From: an uncultured Prevotellaceae bacterium | GTDB taxonomy: Bacteria; Bacteroidota; Bacteroidia; Bacteroidales; Muribaculaceae | DNA length: 64,000 nt | Direction of reading: 5' to 3' | NCBI GenBank assembly: GCA_900318205.1 | Contig: ONJS01000017.1 | Span: 1 to 64,000 of the forward strand | Shown: piece after piece, positions 22,611 through 31,945 of the stretch | Position numbering within the stretch: position 1 is the first letter of the stretch | How the letters are laid out: every line of letters begins with the position of its first letter | Translations under genes and position numbers: made by a program | Notes under the pieces: model-generated | Seen by the model: the letters and a program-made list of their open reading frames with translations, nothing else | Told to the model about the DNA's origin: nothing | The model's database searches: none

Positions 22611-25600
22611 ATGGGACGCAAGATGAAATGGCTGAAGTGGCCATTGGAACATTATCCGATAACGCTGCTCATCATCGGCATCTTCTTTGTGCTGGGCATC
22701 TTTGGCATGTATGACATGCCCAAGGATGAGTTTCCCCATGCTATTATCCGCCAGGGTGTGGTGGTGGCAGTTTATCCGGGTGCGACGACCGAGGAGGTGG
22801 AACTCCAGGTGGCGCGTCCGCTGGAACGGTATCTCTTTACCTATGGAGAGGTCAATCGTGTGAAGACCACCACGACTTCACAGAATGGCATGTGCATCGT
22901 GATGGTGAGACTCAACGATGACGTGAACAACAAGGATGAGGTGTGGAGCAAAATCAAGCATGGCCTGAATGGCTTCAAGTCGCAGTTGCCCTCTGGCGTG
23001 TTGGCAGTTGTGGTGAACGATGACTTCGGCAACACCTCGGCACTGCTCATCGCCATCGAGAGCGACCAGCGCAGTTATCGCGAGTTGAAGGCATATAGTG
23101 ATGAACTGAGCGACCGTCTGCGCAGGATACCTTCGGTGGCCAACGTGAAATTGTTTGGTGAACAGAAGGAGCAGATATCGCTCTATGTTGACCGCCAGCG
23201 GCTGCAGGCTTATGGAATCGGACAACAGATGCTCTTTTCACGTCTGCAAGCCCAAGGCATCACCACGATGAGCGGCAGTATTGACGACGACGATCAGCAG
23301 ATACCTATCCACGTGGCGTCTCAGGAGAATAGTGAGGAGGAGATTGCCAATCAGATTATCATTTCGGACCCCATAACGGGCAAGGTAGCCCGTGTGAGGG
23401 ATGTGGCGCGTGTGGTCAGGGAATATGAACCGATGTCGAGCCGAATAGAACAGGACGGCCACCCCTGTGTGCTGCTGTCGATGGAGATGAATCCCGGCAA
23501 CAATGTGGTTCAGTATGGCGGTGAGGTGGACAAGGTGCTCGACGATTTCCGTGAGAATGTGCTCCCTGATGATGTAAAGGTTACGCGCATTGCCGACAAG
23601 CCAAAGGTAGTGCATGTCAGTATCACCGACTTCTTGCGCGACCTGCTGATAGCAATGCTCGTCATTATCCTGGTGATGATGGTGCTCTTCCCGCTGCGCT
23701 CGGCCATCGTGGCTTCCATCACCATACCGTTGAGCACGTTTGTCTCGGTGGCCTTCATGTATATGTTGGGCATCGAACTGAACATCGTGACGCTGGCTGC
23801 ACTGATTGTGGTGCTGGGAATGGTAGTCGATAACTCCATTGTGGTGATAGACGGCTATCTGGAATACCTCGGAAAGGGGTTTGAACCGAAGCGTGCGGCG
23901 ATAGATTCTGCCAAGCAGTATTTCATGCCCATGATGTTGGCGACCGTTTGCATCTGTGCCATCTTCTATCCTTTCCTGATTACCATGAAGGGTATCTTCC
24001 ACGACTGTCTGAAGGATTTCCCGATTACTGTCACCATCAACCTGATGGTATCGCTTTTACTGGCTGTGACAGTGATACCATTCTTGGAAGTCAGGCTCAT
24101 CAAGCCTGAGAACGTGAAAACCGATGGGAATGCCATCACCAAATGGGTGCAGAAGACCTATGACAAGGTGCTTGACTTTACTTTCCGGAGGCCGTGGGTG
24201 ACTATCGGTGGCGGCATCATTGTCATCTTGTTGTCCACGATTATCGTCCCGACGTTGAAGATACGACTTTTCCCCTATGCCGACCGCGACCAGTTTGCCG
24301 TGGAAATCTTCCTGCCCGATGGCAAGGGCCTGTCAGAGACCACTGAATTGGCAGATTCGGTCCGTCATGTGCTGGCCAGGGACGAGCGCGTCAAGGGCAT
24401 CACCAGTTTCATCGGCTGTTCCTCGCCACGTTTCATGGATGCCTATGCGCCACAAATGGCAGGGAAGAACTATGCCCAATTGATTGTGAACACACAATCA
24501 GACAAGGCGACGCTCGACCTGTTGGCTAAATATCAGCCTCAGTTGGGAGAGGCCTTCCCCAATGCCTACGTGAAGTTTAAACGACTGGACTATCTGGAAG
24601 TCACTGAATTGGAGTATCGTTTCTATGGCGACAACCTTGATTCCCTCCATGTGGTGGCCGAGCGGTTGATGGAGCGTATGCGCCAGATGCCAGAAGTGGA
24701 ATGGGTGCATACCGATCACTTTCAGCCCCAACCCATCATCAACGTCGAACTTGATCCTGTCGCCTCGGCGCAGTTGGGCGTGACACGCACCACGGCACAG
24801 TTGGCGTTGAGTGCCAACTCGAGCGACCTGCGTGTAGGTCAGATGTGGGAGGGCGATTATGAGTTGCCCATTGTCGTGAAAGACGATGCAGACATGACAT
24901 TCTCGGATGTCGCTAACCTGGGTATCGCATCACCGATGTCTATCGTGTCGTCGGGTATCAACCAAAGCAACAGCACCGTACCCCTTAGGCAGATAGCGAA
25001 AGTGTCTCCCCAATGGAGCGAGAGCCGCATCGTTCATCGTGGCGGTGAGCGCTGCATTACGGTGACTGGACATTTCGCGCAGGGCGTTTATACGGCTCCC
25101 GTTGAAAAGGAGATAGCCCGCATCATGCAGCAGGAAATTGAGATACCTCAAGGCGTGCGGTCTGAGGTGGGCGGCGAGATAGAGTATGGCAACGAGGCCT
25201 TGCCACAGATATTCGGAGGTATCGTCATCGCCTTAATCATCGTGTTCTTCTTCCTGTTGTTCAACTTCAAGAAGTTTGGCATCACGACGATTTGCATGGT
25301 CGCCCTTGCGCTGATGATACCGGGCTCACTGATCGGATTGGGACTGATGAACCGTTCCCTGGGACTCACCTCCATCTTTGGCCTGATCACATTGATGGGA
25401 ATGATCATGCGCAACGAGATTTTGATTTTTGAGCATGCGATCGACCTGATTAAGAAATATGTGGCAGAACACGGAGACTGGACTGTTGACCGAGAGGGCT
25501 ATAACAACGCCGTGAAGCAGGCCGCCTATGAGGCCGGCAAGCGACGCATGGTGCCCATCTTCCTCACGACAGCCACCACAGCCGTCGGTGTGGTGCCGAT

Positions 25601-25724
25601 GATTATCGCGCAGAGTTCGTTCTGGATGCCTGTGGGCGTCACCATTTTTGCCGGTGGTATCGGTTCGCTCATCATGGTGGTAACCATGCTGCCCGTGATT
25701 TATTGGAAAGTTAGCCTCAAGTGA
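22611..25724 (+). CDS. RND-family efflux permease
   Basis: 1,037 residues, the full length for an AcrB/MdtB-type transporter. N-terminal helix (HYPITLLIIGIFFVLGIFGM) followed by the periplasmic DEFPHAIIRQGVVVAVYPGA opening of porter domains, a first block of helices (about 340-470, with VVDNSIVVIDGYLEYL in TM4) and the second half after about 530, ending in helices with MRNEILIFEHAIDLIKK and GIGSLIMVVTMLPVIYWK. TM4 has Asp in GMVVDNSIVVID, as in proton-driven pumps. Substrate unknown. The protein exports small molecules with the adaptor and TolC-like neighbours. Confidence 0.93.
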   Translation: MGRKMKWLKWPLEHYPITLLIIGIFFVLGIFGMYDMPKDEFPHAIIRQGVVVAVYPGATTEEVELQVARPLERYLFTYGEVNRVKTTTTSQNGMCIVMVRLNDDVNNKDEVWSKIKHGLNGFKSQLPSGVLAVVVNDDFGNTSALLIAIESDQRSYRELKAYSDELSDRLRRIPSVANVKLFGEQKEQISLYVDRQRLQAYGIGQQMLFSRLQAQGITTMSGSIDDDDQQIPIHVASQENSEEEIANQIIISDPITGKVARVRDVARVVREYEPMSSRIEQDGHPCVLLSMEMNPGNNVVQYGGEVDKVLDDFRENVLPDDVKVTRIADKPKVVHVSITDFLRDLLIAMLVIILVMMVLFPLRSAIVASITIPLSTFVSVAFMYMLGIELNIVTLAALIVVLGMVVDNSIVVIDGYLEYLGKGFEPKRAAIDSAKQYFMPMMLATVCICAIFYPFLITMKGIFHDCLKDFPITVTINLMVSLLLAVTVIPFLEVRLIKPENVKTDGNAITKWVQKTYDKVLDFTFRRPWVTIGGGIIVILLSTIIVPTLKIRLFPYADRDQFAVEIFLPDGKGLSETTELADSVRHVLARDERVKGITSFIGCSSPRFMDAYAPQMAGKNYAQLIVNTQSDKATLDLLAKYQPQLGEAFPNAYVKFKRLDYLEVTELEYRFYGDNLDSLHVVAERLMERMRQMPEVEWVHTDHFQPQPIINVELDPVASAQLGVTRTTAQLALSANSSDLRVGQMWEGDYELPIVVKDDADMTFSDVANLGIASPMSIVSSGINQSNSTVPLRQIAKVSPQWSESRIVHRGGERCITVTGHFAQGVYTAPVEKEIARIMQQEIEIPQGVRSEVGGEIEYGNEALPQIFGGIVIALIIVFFFLLFNFKKFGITTICMVALALMIPGSLIGLGLMNRSLGLTSIFGLITLMGMIMRNEILIFEHAIDLIKKYVAEHGDWTVDREGYNNAVKQAAYEAGKRRMVPIFLTTATTAVGVVPMIIAQSSFWMPVGVTIFAGGIGSLIMVVTMLPVIYWKVSLK

Positions 25725-25750
25725 TTTAATTTGCTATTACATACCCGAAT

Positions 25751-27103
25751 ATGATGATGAAAAAGATATTTGCTATAGTGCTATGTTCCCTGTGCTGTGG
25801 CTTTGCGTCAGCCCAAACCTACACCTTGGAACAGCTGAAGGATTCTGCCTTGCACAACAACGTCACCATCCGTTCTGCACGATATGATGTTGAGGCTGCC
25901 GGCCAGCAGCGCAAGGAGGCTTTTACCAAGTATTTCCCCAACGTCAGCGGTACGGGATTGTGGTTTAATGCCAATAAAGGCATGGCGCAGACCTCCTTCA
26001 ACCTCTCTGAGATGATGCCTCCCGAGTTGAGCACCTCTCTGGCTCCCCTGGCTCAGTTTTTGCCATCAGAAGCCCTTGCCGCCCTCGCTGATCCCATCAG
26101 CATCTCGATGATGAAAAATGGAGTCATTGCTGGCGTGCAGGCTGTGCAACCCGTTTTTGTGGGCGGTCAGATTGTCAATGGCAACAAGTTGGCCAAGGTG
26201 GGCGAAGATGTGAGCAGGCTGCAGATGCAACTCTCGGAAAACGAGGTGGAGAAAACCGCCGAGCAGTATTTCTGGCAACTGGCCTCCTTGCAGGAAAAGA
26301 TGAAGACCGTCGAGGCTGCCGAGGTACTGCTCAACGACATCTGTAAAGACGTGGATGTTGCCGTCCGCGCGGGAGTTGCCATGCGCAACGACCTGCTGCA
26401 AGTGCAACTGCGCCAGAATGATATCGCTAGCCAGAAACTCAAGATCGGCAACGGCCTTTCCTTGCTGCGCATGTTGATTTCCCAATACTGCGGCCTTCGC
26501 GACACGTCGTTCGTCATCTCATATCAGACAGATGCTGTTTCACCCATCGGCTTAAAGCAAGACCATCAACAGGCCTTGCTGGGAACAGCAGAATACCGGT
26601 TGCTGGGGAAACAGGTCGAGGCGGCTGGCCTTCAGAAGAAAATCGCTATCGGCCAGAATCTCCCGTCTGTAGCCGTGGGAGCAGGTTTTAATTATCACAA
26701 CCTATTGGAAAAGGATCACCCCTTCGGAATGGTTTTTGCCACCGTCAGCGTGCCCATCTCGGACTGGTGGGGAGGCTCTCACACGATTAAGCGCAAAAAA
26801 CTTGAGCAGCAGAAGGCACAGGAGCAACTCGCCGACAATGCCGAACTGTTGAAGATCAAGATGCAGAGTGCATGGAACAGCGTGGAGGAATCCTATCAGC
26901 AACTGCTGCTTGCCCATCGAAGCATCGAACAGGCCGAGGAGAACCTGCGCCTGAACCGCGATTATTACAATGCCGGTCTCTCAAGGATGAGCGACCTGCT
27001 TGAAGCACAACTGCTCTATCAGCAATCTTGCGACAAGAAAACCGATGCCTTTGCCGATTATCAGAACAAATTACTTGAATACCGCCAAGCGACGGGCCAA
27101 TAA
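25751..27103 (+). CDS. TolC-family outer-membrane efflux protein
   Basis: 450 residues, signal peptide MMMKKIFAIVLCSLCCGFAS cut near ASA-QT. The OEP pattern is seen twice: YTLEQLKDSALHNNVTIRSA at the start and the long coiled-coil helices (QMQLSENEVEKTAEQYFWQL, then SWNSVEESYQQLLLAHRS-type sequence near 375-400) with the closing NAGLSRMSDLLEAQLLYQQS. It forms the trimeric outer-membrane channel for the RND pump. Last gene of the operon; a bidirectional terminator at 27260-27296 follows. Confidence 0.92.
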   Translation: MMMKKIFAIVLCSLCCGFASAQTYTLEQLKDSALHNNVTIRSARYDVEAAGQQRKEAFTKYFPNVSGTGLWFNANKGMAQTSFNLSEMMPPELSTSLAPLAQFLPSEALAALADPISISMMKNGVIAGVQAVQPVFVGGQIVNGNKLAKVGEDVSRLQMQLSENEVEKTAEQYFWQLASLQEKMKTVEAAEVLLNDICKDVDVAVRAGVAMRNDLLQVQLRQNDIASQKLKIGNGLSLLRMLISQYCGLRDTSFVISYQTDAVSPIGLKQDHQQALLGTAEYRLLGKQVEAAGLQKKIAIGQNLPSVAVGAGFNYHNLLEKDHPFGMVFATVSVPISDWWGGSHTIKRKKLEQQKAQEQLADNAELLKIKMQSAWNSVEESYQQLLLAHRSIEQAEENLRLNRDYYNAGLSRMSDLLEAQLLYQQSCDKKTDAFADYQNKLLEYRQATGQ

Positions 27104-27154
27104 ATAAGGTAAGTTTAACGAAAATAAAGCATTGATACCCAATTCATTTGCTAC

Positions 27155-27235
27155 GTAGAGACGCAAAATTTTGCGTCTCGAGGACAGCATTTGGTAATAT
27201 CTAACGATTGGAGACGCAAAATTTTGCGTCTCTAC
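27155..27235. repeat. Paired 22-bp palindromes (GAGACGC element)
   Basis: Two perfect palindromes of GAGACGCAAAATTTTGCGTCTC type at 27158-27179 and 27211-27232. The outer ends extend to GTA and TAC, so the whole unit is itself inverted around a 31-bp centre. The same design occurs at 40743-40899, and related copies lie inside the MFS gene at 46784-46838. Confidence 0.85.
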
Positions 27236-27259
27236 TTGTCATCTTTTGGTGGGATATAG

Positions 27260-27296
27260 TTAAAGGCAGGAAACCGTTGCGGTTTCCTGCCTTTAA
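27260..27296. terminator. Bidirectional terminator between efflux operon and GH5-GH3
   Basis: TAAAGGCAGGAAACCG, loop TTG, CGGTTTCCTGCCTTTA: a 16-bp perfect stem flanked by A and T residues. It lies between two convergent genes. Confidence 0.85.
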
Positions 27297-27316
27297 ATGA
27301 TGGTGGGATAGAGGTG

Positions 27317-30300
27317 TCAGCGGACGGTGAAGTCGGCCTTGAGGGGGAGGTTGTCGCTGGCTGTGCCGATGAGCAGCGTGCGCTTGCCCAAAGAGGTGGC
27401 CCAGTCGCCACGAGCCTCGTCCCAGTACTGGAAGGCGCGGCCGCCGATGGTGATGCTGACGTCGCGGCTCTCGCCGGGCTGCAGGGTGACCTTCTGGAAA
27501 CCGCGCAGTTCCTTGACGGGCATTTCAACGCTCGTGTTGAGGTCGCTGACGTAAAGTTGGATGACCTCGGCGCCTTCACGGTTGCCGGTGTTCTTGACGG
27601 TCACCGTTGCAGTGACAGTGCCGTCGGGGGCGACCTCACGCTTGTCGATGCGCAGGTTGCTCACGGCAAAGGTCGTGTAACTGAGTCCGTGGCCGAAGGC
27701 AAACATCGGTTTCTTCTTCTGTTTGTCAGCCCAGCGGTAACCCACGTAAATGTCTTCCTTGTACTCCTCGTCGATGATCTTATGGTCATCGCGCCAGGTG
27801 CCAGGGTAAGAGCCGAGTGCATGGGCACCGACATCGTTCAGCTTCTGATACCAGGTGAAGGGCAGTTTTCCCGAGGGATTCACATCACCCACGAGGATGC
27901 TGGCAAATGCCTTGCCGGTCTCGCTGCCGATGAACCAGCCCTGCACGATAGCGGCGATTTTGTCGCGCCACGGCATGGCTATGGCGTCGCCCGAGATGTT
28001 GACAAACACCACGTTCTTATTGGCCTTGGCGAGTGCCTCGACCAGTGCATCCTGACCGTAGGGCATGTCCATGTGCTTGCGGTCATGTCCTTCAGAATCC
28101 TGGTATTCGCTCTTGTTCAGACCGCCGAAGATAATGACATAGTCGGCTGTCTTGGCTTTCGCGACTGCCTCGGCGATGAGTTCGCTGGCTGAGCGGTTTT
28201 CGGACAGTGATTGCTTGGCAACAACACCATTGTATTCGCCAGTGGTGTCACCCACGTAGCCGCGGGCATAGTCCACCTCGATACCGGTGCCTGCCAGACG
28301 TGCTTTCAGTCCTTCAAGAGGCAGAATCTCGTGCTGTACCTTGAGCGAGCTGCTGCCGCCGCCGACGGTCATCATCTTGATGGCGTTCTCGCCGACAACG
28401 AGGATGCGCTTGGTCTTGTCCACGTTAATGGGCAGGACACCACCCTTGTTCTGCAGCAGGACGATACCGTCCTGAGCAATCTTGAGCGCAGCGTCATAGT
28501 GTGCCTCGCTGCAGAGGAAACCTCGAGCGCGGTTGTTGGACATCGTCGTGCGGAAGAACAGGCGCAGCACGCGGCTCACCTTGTCGTCAAGCTCACGGGT
28601 CGTGAACTTGCCTTCCTCAATCAGCTTCTTGTAGGGCATGGCCATGTAGTAGGCGTCATAGGCGTTGCTGGCGCCCCATGCCAGACCGTCGGTCCAACTG
28701 CCGAACTCCATGTCCAGACCGTTTTTCACAGTCATCTCGGTGTCATGGGCACCACCCCAGTCGCTGACCACCACGCCGTCGTACTTCCAATCGCCCTTGA
28801 GAATCTCATTGAGGGTGTACTGGTTCTGGCAGCAGTGCTGGTTCTTGTAGAGGTTGTAGGAACCCATGATGCCCCAGGTGTGGCCTTCCTTGACAGCGGC
28901 CTCGAATGCGGGCAGGTAGATTTCGCGCAGGGCGCGGTCGCTGACGATGACGTTCACCTGATGGCGGTATTCCTCATCGTTGTTGAGGCAGAAGTGCTTC
29001 ACACAGGCAGCGGTGCCGGTGCTTTGCAGACCCTTGACGTAGGGGACTACCATGCGCGAGGCCAACAAGGGATCCTCGCCCATGTACTCAAAGTTGCGGC
29101 CATTGAGCGGCGTGCGGTTGATGTTCACGCCAGGACCCAGGATCATGTCCTTGCCACGATAGCGTGCTTCCTCACCCAGGCTGCGGCCGTAGAGTTCGGC
29201 CAGCACAGGGTTCCATGAGGCAGCGAGGCAAGTCAAGGCAGGGAATGCGACACAAGAGTCGTTGGTCTGTCCAGCCTGTACCCACTCGTCCCAGAGGACG
29301 TCGGGGCGCACACCGTGAGGTCCATCGTCGGTCCAGAAGTCAGGAAATCCCAGTCGCTTCACACCCGGTGACGAGAACTTGCTCTGGGCGTGGATGACGG
29401 CAATCTTCTCATCGAGCGTCATGCGCGACAAGGCATCCTCGACACGCGCCTCGATGGGCAAAGTCTCGTCAAGATACATGGGCGCAGTAGCGGTCATGCC
29501 GAGAGACTTGATGTAGTCGTTCTGCGGCGTGCAGTTTTCGTAGCGACTATTCTCTACATATTGCATCAACAGCTTGCGGAAGGTCTCCTGGTCGGGGCGA
29601 GCCTCGCGCCATTCCTTGTAGGTGGCGCGGGAAGCCTCGGAGTACTTCACCACGATGCTGTCCCACAACTCGGGCCTGGTGATGCCCATCATGCACGAGC
29701 CGTCAATCTTCTTATAGGGCCAGAAGGTGTAGCCGATGTTGGCCTGCTTCATCACGTCGACCAACTGTGCCTGCCACTCGTTGCTGTTGTGGCCCGTCTC
29801 GCCCATATACATGGGCAGACCCGTCTTGTCACGGAAGTCGATATAGTCCTTGATGGCCTCGGCAGTAGCCTCGCCGCCATAACGGTGGCAGGTATACATG
29901 ATGTTGTCATCAAATTTCCAGTCGCTGAACATGAAGAAATCGGAGTTCCAGCGGGCTCCACCCAGCAGGATCACGTGGTTGGAATCCACTTGGCGGATGG
30001 CTTTGACGGTCTGCTGATAAAGCGGCTCCAATCGCTTGTTCAGTTCTTCCTTGTTCTCAAAGAAGTGGGCAATGGGCTCGTTCATCAGCTCGTAGCCGAG
30101 AATTACAGGCTCATCCTTGTAACGGAAAGCGATGCGCTGCCAGATGTCGCAGAACAGCTGCTGACTCGATTCGCTCTCAAATAGCCAGGGATAGCCATGA
30201 CCGTCATCGATGTTGTCGCCAGTCTGTCCACCAGGACAATCGTGCATGTCGAGAATGAGATACAGACCTGCGGCACGGCACCAATTCACGACCGAGTCGA

Positions 30301-30712
30301 TGCGTGCAAATCCGTCCTGGTCCTTGGACTTTCCCATATAGTCCTCATCGGTGAAGAGCCTGTAGTTGAACGGCAGACGGATGGTGTTGGCACCCTGCCG
30401 TGCGATGAAGTTGATGTCGGCACGGGTGATGTAGTTGTCCTTGAATTGGCGCCAGAAATCGGCAGCAAAGTCGGGACCCACCGCCTGCTTGATCATCAGG
30501 TCGATCATCCACGGCGAGTTGGTCTTGCTGAAGCCGAACATGTAGCCCTCGGGGTTGAGCCAGTTTCCAAGGTTGGTACCTTGGATATAGAGCTTCTCGC
30601 CGTTAGGCTTCACCAGGTTGGGCCCTTCAACGCGGACAAATTTATCTTGGGGCTTAGCACTAAGCCCCAAGGCAAGAACAAGAGAGAGTGTTAATATAAA
30701 GAAACCTCTCAT
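27317..30712 (-). CDS. Exported GH5-GH3 fusion glycoside hydrolase
   Basis: 1,131 residues with a signal peptide (MRGFFILTLSLVLALGLSA). The N-terminal part (about 25-390) is a GH5 domain: IQGTNLGNWLNPEGYMFGF, acid/base Glu in LMNEP (about 209-213) and nucleophile Glu in MGETGH (about 299-304). From about 420 it is a full GH3 enzyme: DDGPHGVRPD, KHFCLNNDE and nucleophile Asp in VVSDWGG (about 644-650), a second alpha/beta domain and a C-terminal Fn3-like domain (about 1035-1131). GH5 would cut beta-glucan chains and GH3 would release glucose. Last gene of the leftward PUL operon, 23 nt after GH16. Confidence 0.9.
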   Translation of the reverse strand: MRGFFILTLSLVLALGLSAKPQDKFVRVEGPNLVKPNGEKLYIQGTNLGNWLNPEGYMFGFSKTNSPWMIDLMIKQAVGPDFAADFWRQFKDNYITRADINFIARQGANTIRLPFNYRLFTDEDYMGKSKDQDGFARIDSVVNWCRAAGLYLILDMHDCPGGQTGDNIDDGHGYPWLFESESSQQLFCDIWQRIAFRYKDEPVILGYELMNEPIAHFFENKEELNKRLEPLYQQTVKAIRQVDSNHVILLGGARWNSDFFMFSDWKFDDNIMYTCHRYGGEATAEAIKDYIDFRDKTGLPMYMGETGHNSNEWQAQLVDVMKQANIGYTFWPYKKIDGSCMMGITRPELWDSIVVKYSEASRATYKEWREARPDQETFRKLLMQYVENSRYENCTPQNDYIKSLGMTATAPMYLDETLPIEARVEDALSRMTLDEKIAVIHAQSKFSSPGVKRLGFPDFWTDDGPHGVRPDVLWDEWVQAGQTNDSCVAFPALTCLAASWNPVLAELYGRSLGEEARYRGKDMILGPGVNINRTPLNGRNFEYMGEDPLLASRMVVPYVKGLQSTGTAACVKHFCLNNDEEYRHQVNVIVSDRALREIYLPAFEAAVKEGHTWGIMGSYNLYKNQHCCQNQYTLNEILKGDWKYDGVVVSDWGGAHDTEMTVKNGLDMEFGSWTDGLAWGASNAYDAYYMAMPYKKLIEEGKFTTRELDDKVSRVLRLFFRTTMSNNRARGFLCSEAHYDAALKIAQDGIVLLQNKGGVLPINVDKTKRILVVGENAIKMMTVGGGSSSLKVQHEILPLEGLKARLAGTGIEVDYARGYVGDTTGEYNGVVAKQSLSENRSASELIAEAVAKAKTADYVIIFGGLNKSEYQDSEGHDRKHMDMPYGQDALVEALAKANKNVVFVNISGDAIAMPWRDKIAAIVQGWFIGSETGKAFASILVGDVNPSGKLPFTWYQKLNDVGAHALGSYPGTWRDDHKIIDEEYKEDIYVGYRWADKQKKKPMFAFGHGLSYTTFAVSNLRIDKREVAPDGTVTATVTVKNTGNREGAEVIQLYVSDLNTSVEMPVKELRGFQKVTLQPGESRDVSITIGGRAFQYWDEARGDWATSLGKRTLLIGTASDNLPLKADFTVR

Positions 30713-30735
30713 ACTTACATTTGGGTTAAAGATGG

Positions 30736-31842
30736 TTATTTCTTTTGGAACACGCGCACGTAGTCCACCTCCATAGTCACAGGAAGTGCGCTCTCGTCAA
30801 CGCCTTGAGCGCCACCCCAGTCACCACCCCAAGCGAGGTTGAGGATGACATAGAAGGGATCATCGTAGGGCCAGTCGTCACGACCCAGTCCGCGGTTGTT
30901 GTAGCTCAGCTGCACCTTACCGTCAACATAGGTGGTGATGTTCTGGGCCGTCCATTCGATGGCATAGGTGTGGAACTCGCCCTCGGCACCCTTGCAGTAC
31001 ATCTCGTGGGTGACCTGAGTGCCGTTGGAGTGAACGTGCGCATTGGCATGCAGGCTCGACGACACATAGTCGGGGTGGTAACCCACCTCTTCCATGATGT
31101 CGATCTCGCCGTCGGCAGGCCATGAATGGAAGTTAACGGGCATCATCCAGAAGGCGGGCCAGGTACCCTTGCCCTTAGGCAGCTTGATGCTGGCCTCGAT
31201 GTAGCCATACTTCCAGCCAGTATTGCTCTTGGCATAGACACGGCCAGAGTAAATCTTGCCGTTTTCCTTGAGCGCTGTGATGAGCAGCTTGCCGTTCTTA
31301 ACTTCGGTAACAAGCCTGCCGTCGGGCGTCTTGTGGTTCACATAGTTCTGCAACTCGTGATTCACCCATCCGGCGTTTTGCACCTCGTGCCTCCAATCAT
31401 CGCCGTTCAGCTCAGAGCCCTTGTCGAACTCATCATGCCAGACGAGGGTGTAGCCCTCAGGTGCGTAATAGGGAGACTCCTCGGCTGCCTCTTGGGTGAT
31501 AGAGATGGTTTTGCGGGCGGCACCCGACGCGATGGTGACCTCACCCTTGCGGACCTCGGTTAACGGGTTAGCGGCGACTGTAATCGTTACTGAACCCGAC
31601 TGTGACAACGTGTTCTTGGTGTCGAACGTGATGAAGTCCTGATTATTGGTATAGGCTCCCCACTCCTGACCCGTGATAGTGACGTTAACGGTGTATTCAC
31701 CACCGTTGGCAGGCACATTGATGCTTTCCTGCGAGACAGTAATGGTCACTGCAGGCTTGGGCTCATCTCCGCTCCCACCGCAGCCCCCAAAGAGGGCCAC
31801 GGCAAAAGCGAACAGTAGCGTATGAATCATTAACCTTTTCAT
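30736..31842 (-). CDS. GH16 endo-beta-glucanase lipoprotein with BACON domain
   Basis: 368 residues. Lipoprotein signal ending LFGGC (about 17-21). Residues about 33-118 are a BACON-type beta sandwich (VSQESINVPANGGEYTVNVT), common in surface glycan proteins. The GH16 domain (about 125-368) has the catalytic GEIDIMEEVG (nucleophile and acid/base Glu at about 244-249) and WPAFWMMP. GH16 enzymes with this motif usually cut beta-1,3 or mixed-linkage beta-glucans, which fits the SusC/D and GH5-GH3 neighbours. A surface-exposed endo-enzyme that cuts the polymer for uptake is the likely role. Confidence 0.93.
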   Translation of the reverse strand: MKRLMIHTLLFAFAVALFGGCGGSGDEPKPAVTITVSQESINVPANGGEYTVNVTITGQEWGAYTNNQDFITFDTKNTLSQSGSVTITVAANPLTEVRKGEVTIASGAARKTISITQEAAEESPYYAPEGYTLVWHDEFDKGSELNGDDWRHEVQNAGWVNHELQNYVNHKTPDGRLVTEVKNGKLLITALKENGKIYSGRVYAKSNTGWKYGYIEASIKLPKGKGTWPAFWMMPVNFHSWPADGEIDIMEEVGYHPDYVSSSLHANAHVHSNGTQVTHEMYCKGAEGEFHTYAIEWTAQNITTYVDGKVQLSYNNRGLGRDDWPYDDPFYVILNLAWGGDWGGAQGVDESALPVTMEVDYVRVFQKK

Positions 31843-31850
31843 TTTGTTGG

Positions 31851-31935
31851 GTTTTCAGCTCTCAGTTTTCAGTTTTCAGTTCTCGGTTGAATGCGGATAC
31901 CGCTAACAACTGAAAAACTGAAAACTGATAACTGA
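31851..31935. repeat. Low-complexity inverted repeat inside the PUL operon
   Basis: Arms built of CAGTTTT units (31862-31880) face CTGAAAA units (31908-31930), with GCGGATACCGC (31893-31903) at the centre. The transcript could fold into a long hairpin between the binding-protein and GH16 genes, which could limit read-through or protect the upstream mRNA. Confidence 0.65.
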
Positions 31936-31945
31936 CGCTTGACAT

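Noticed and set aside
27314-30694. Long plus-strand reading frames opposite the GH5-GH3 gene
   Set aside because: They are antisense shadows of a GC-rich coding frame; the leftward frame has a signal peptide and full catalytic motifs.
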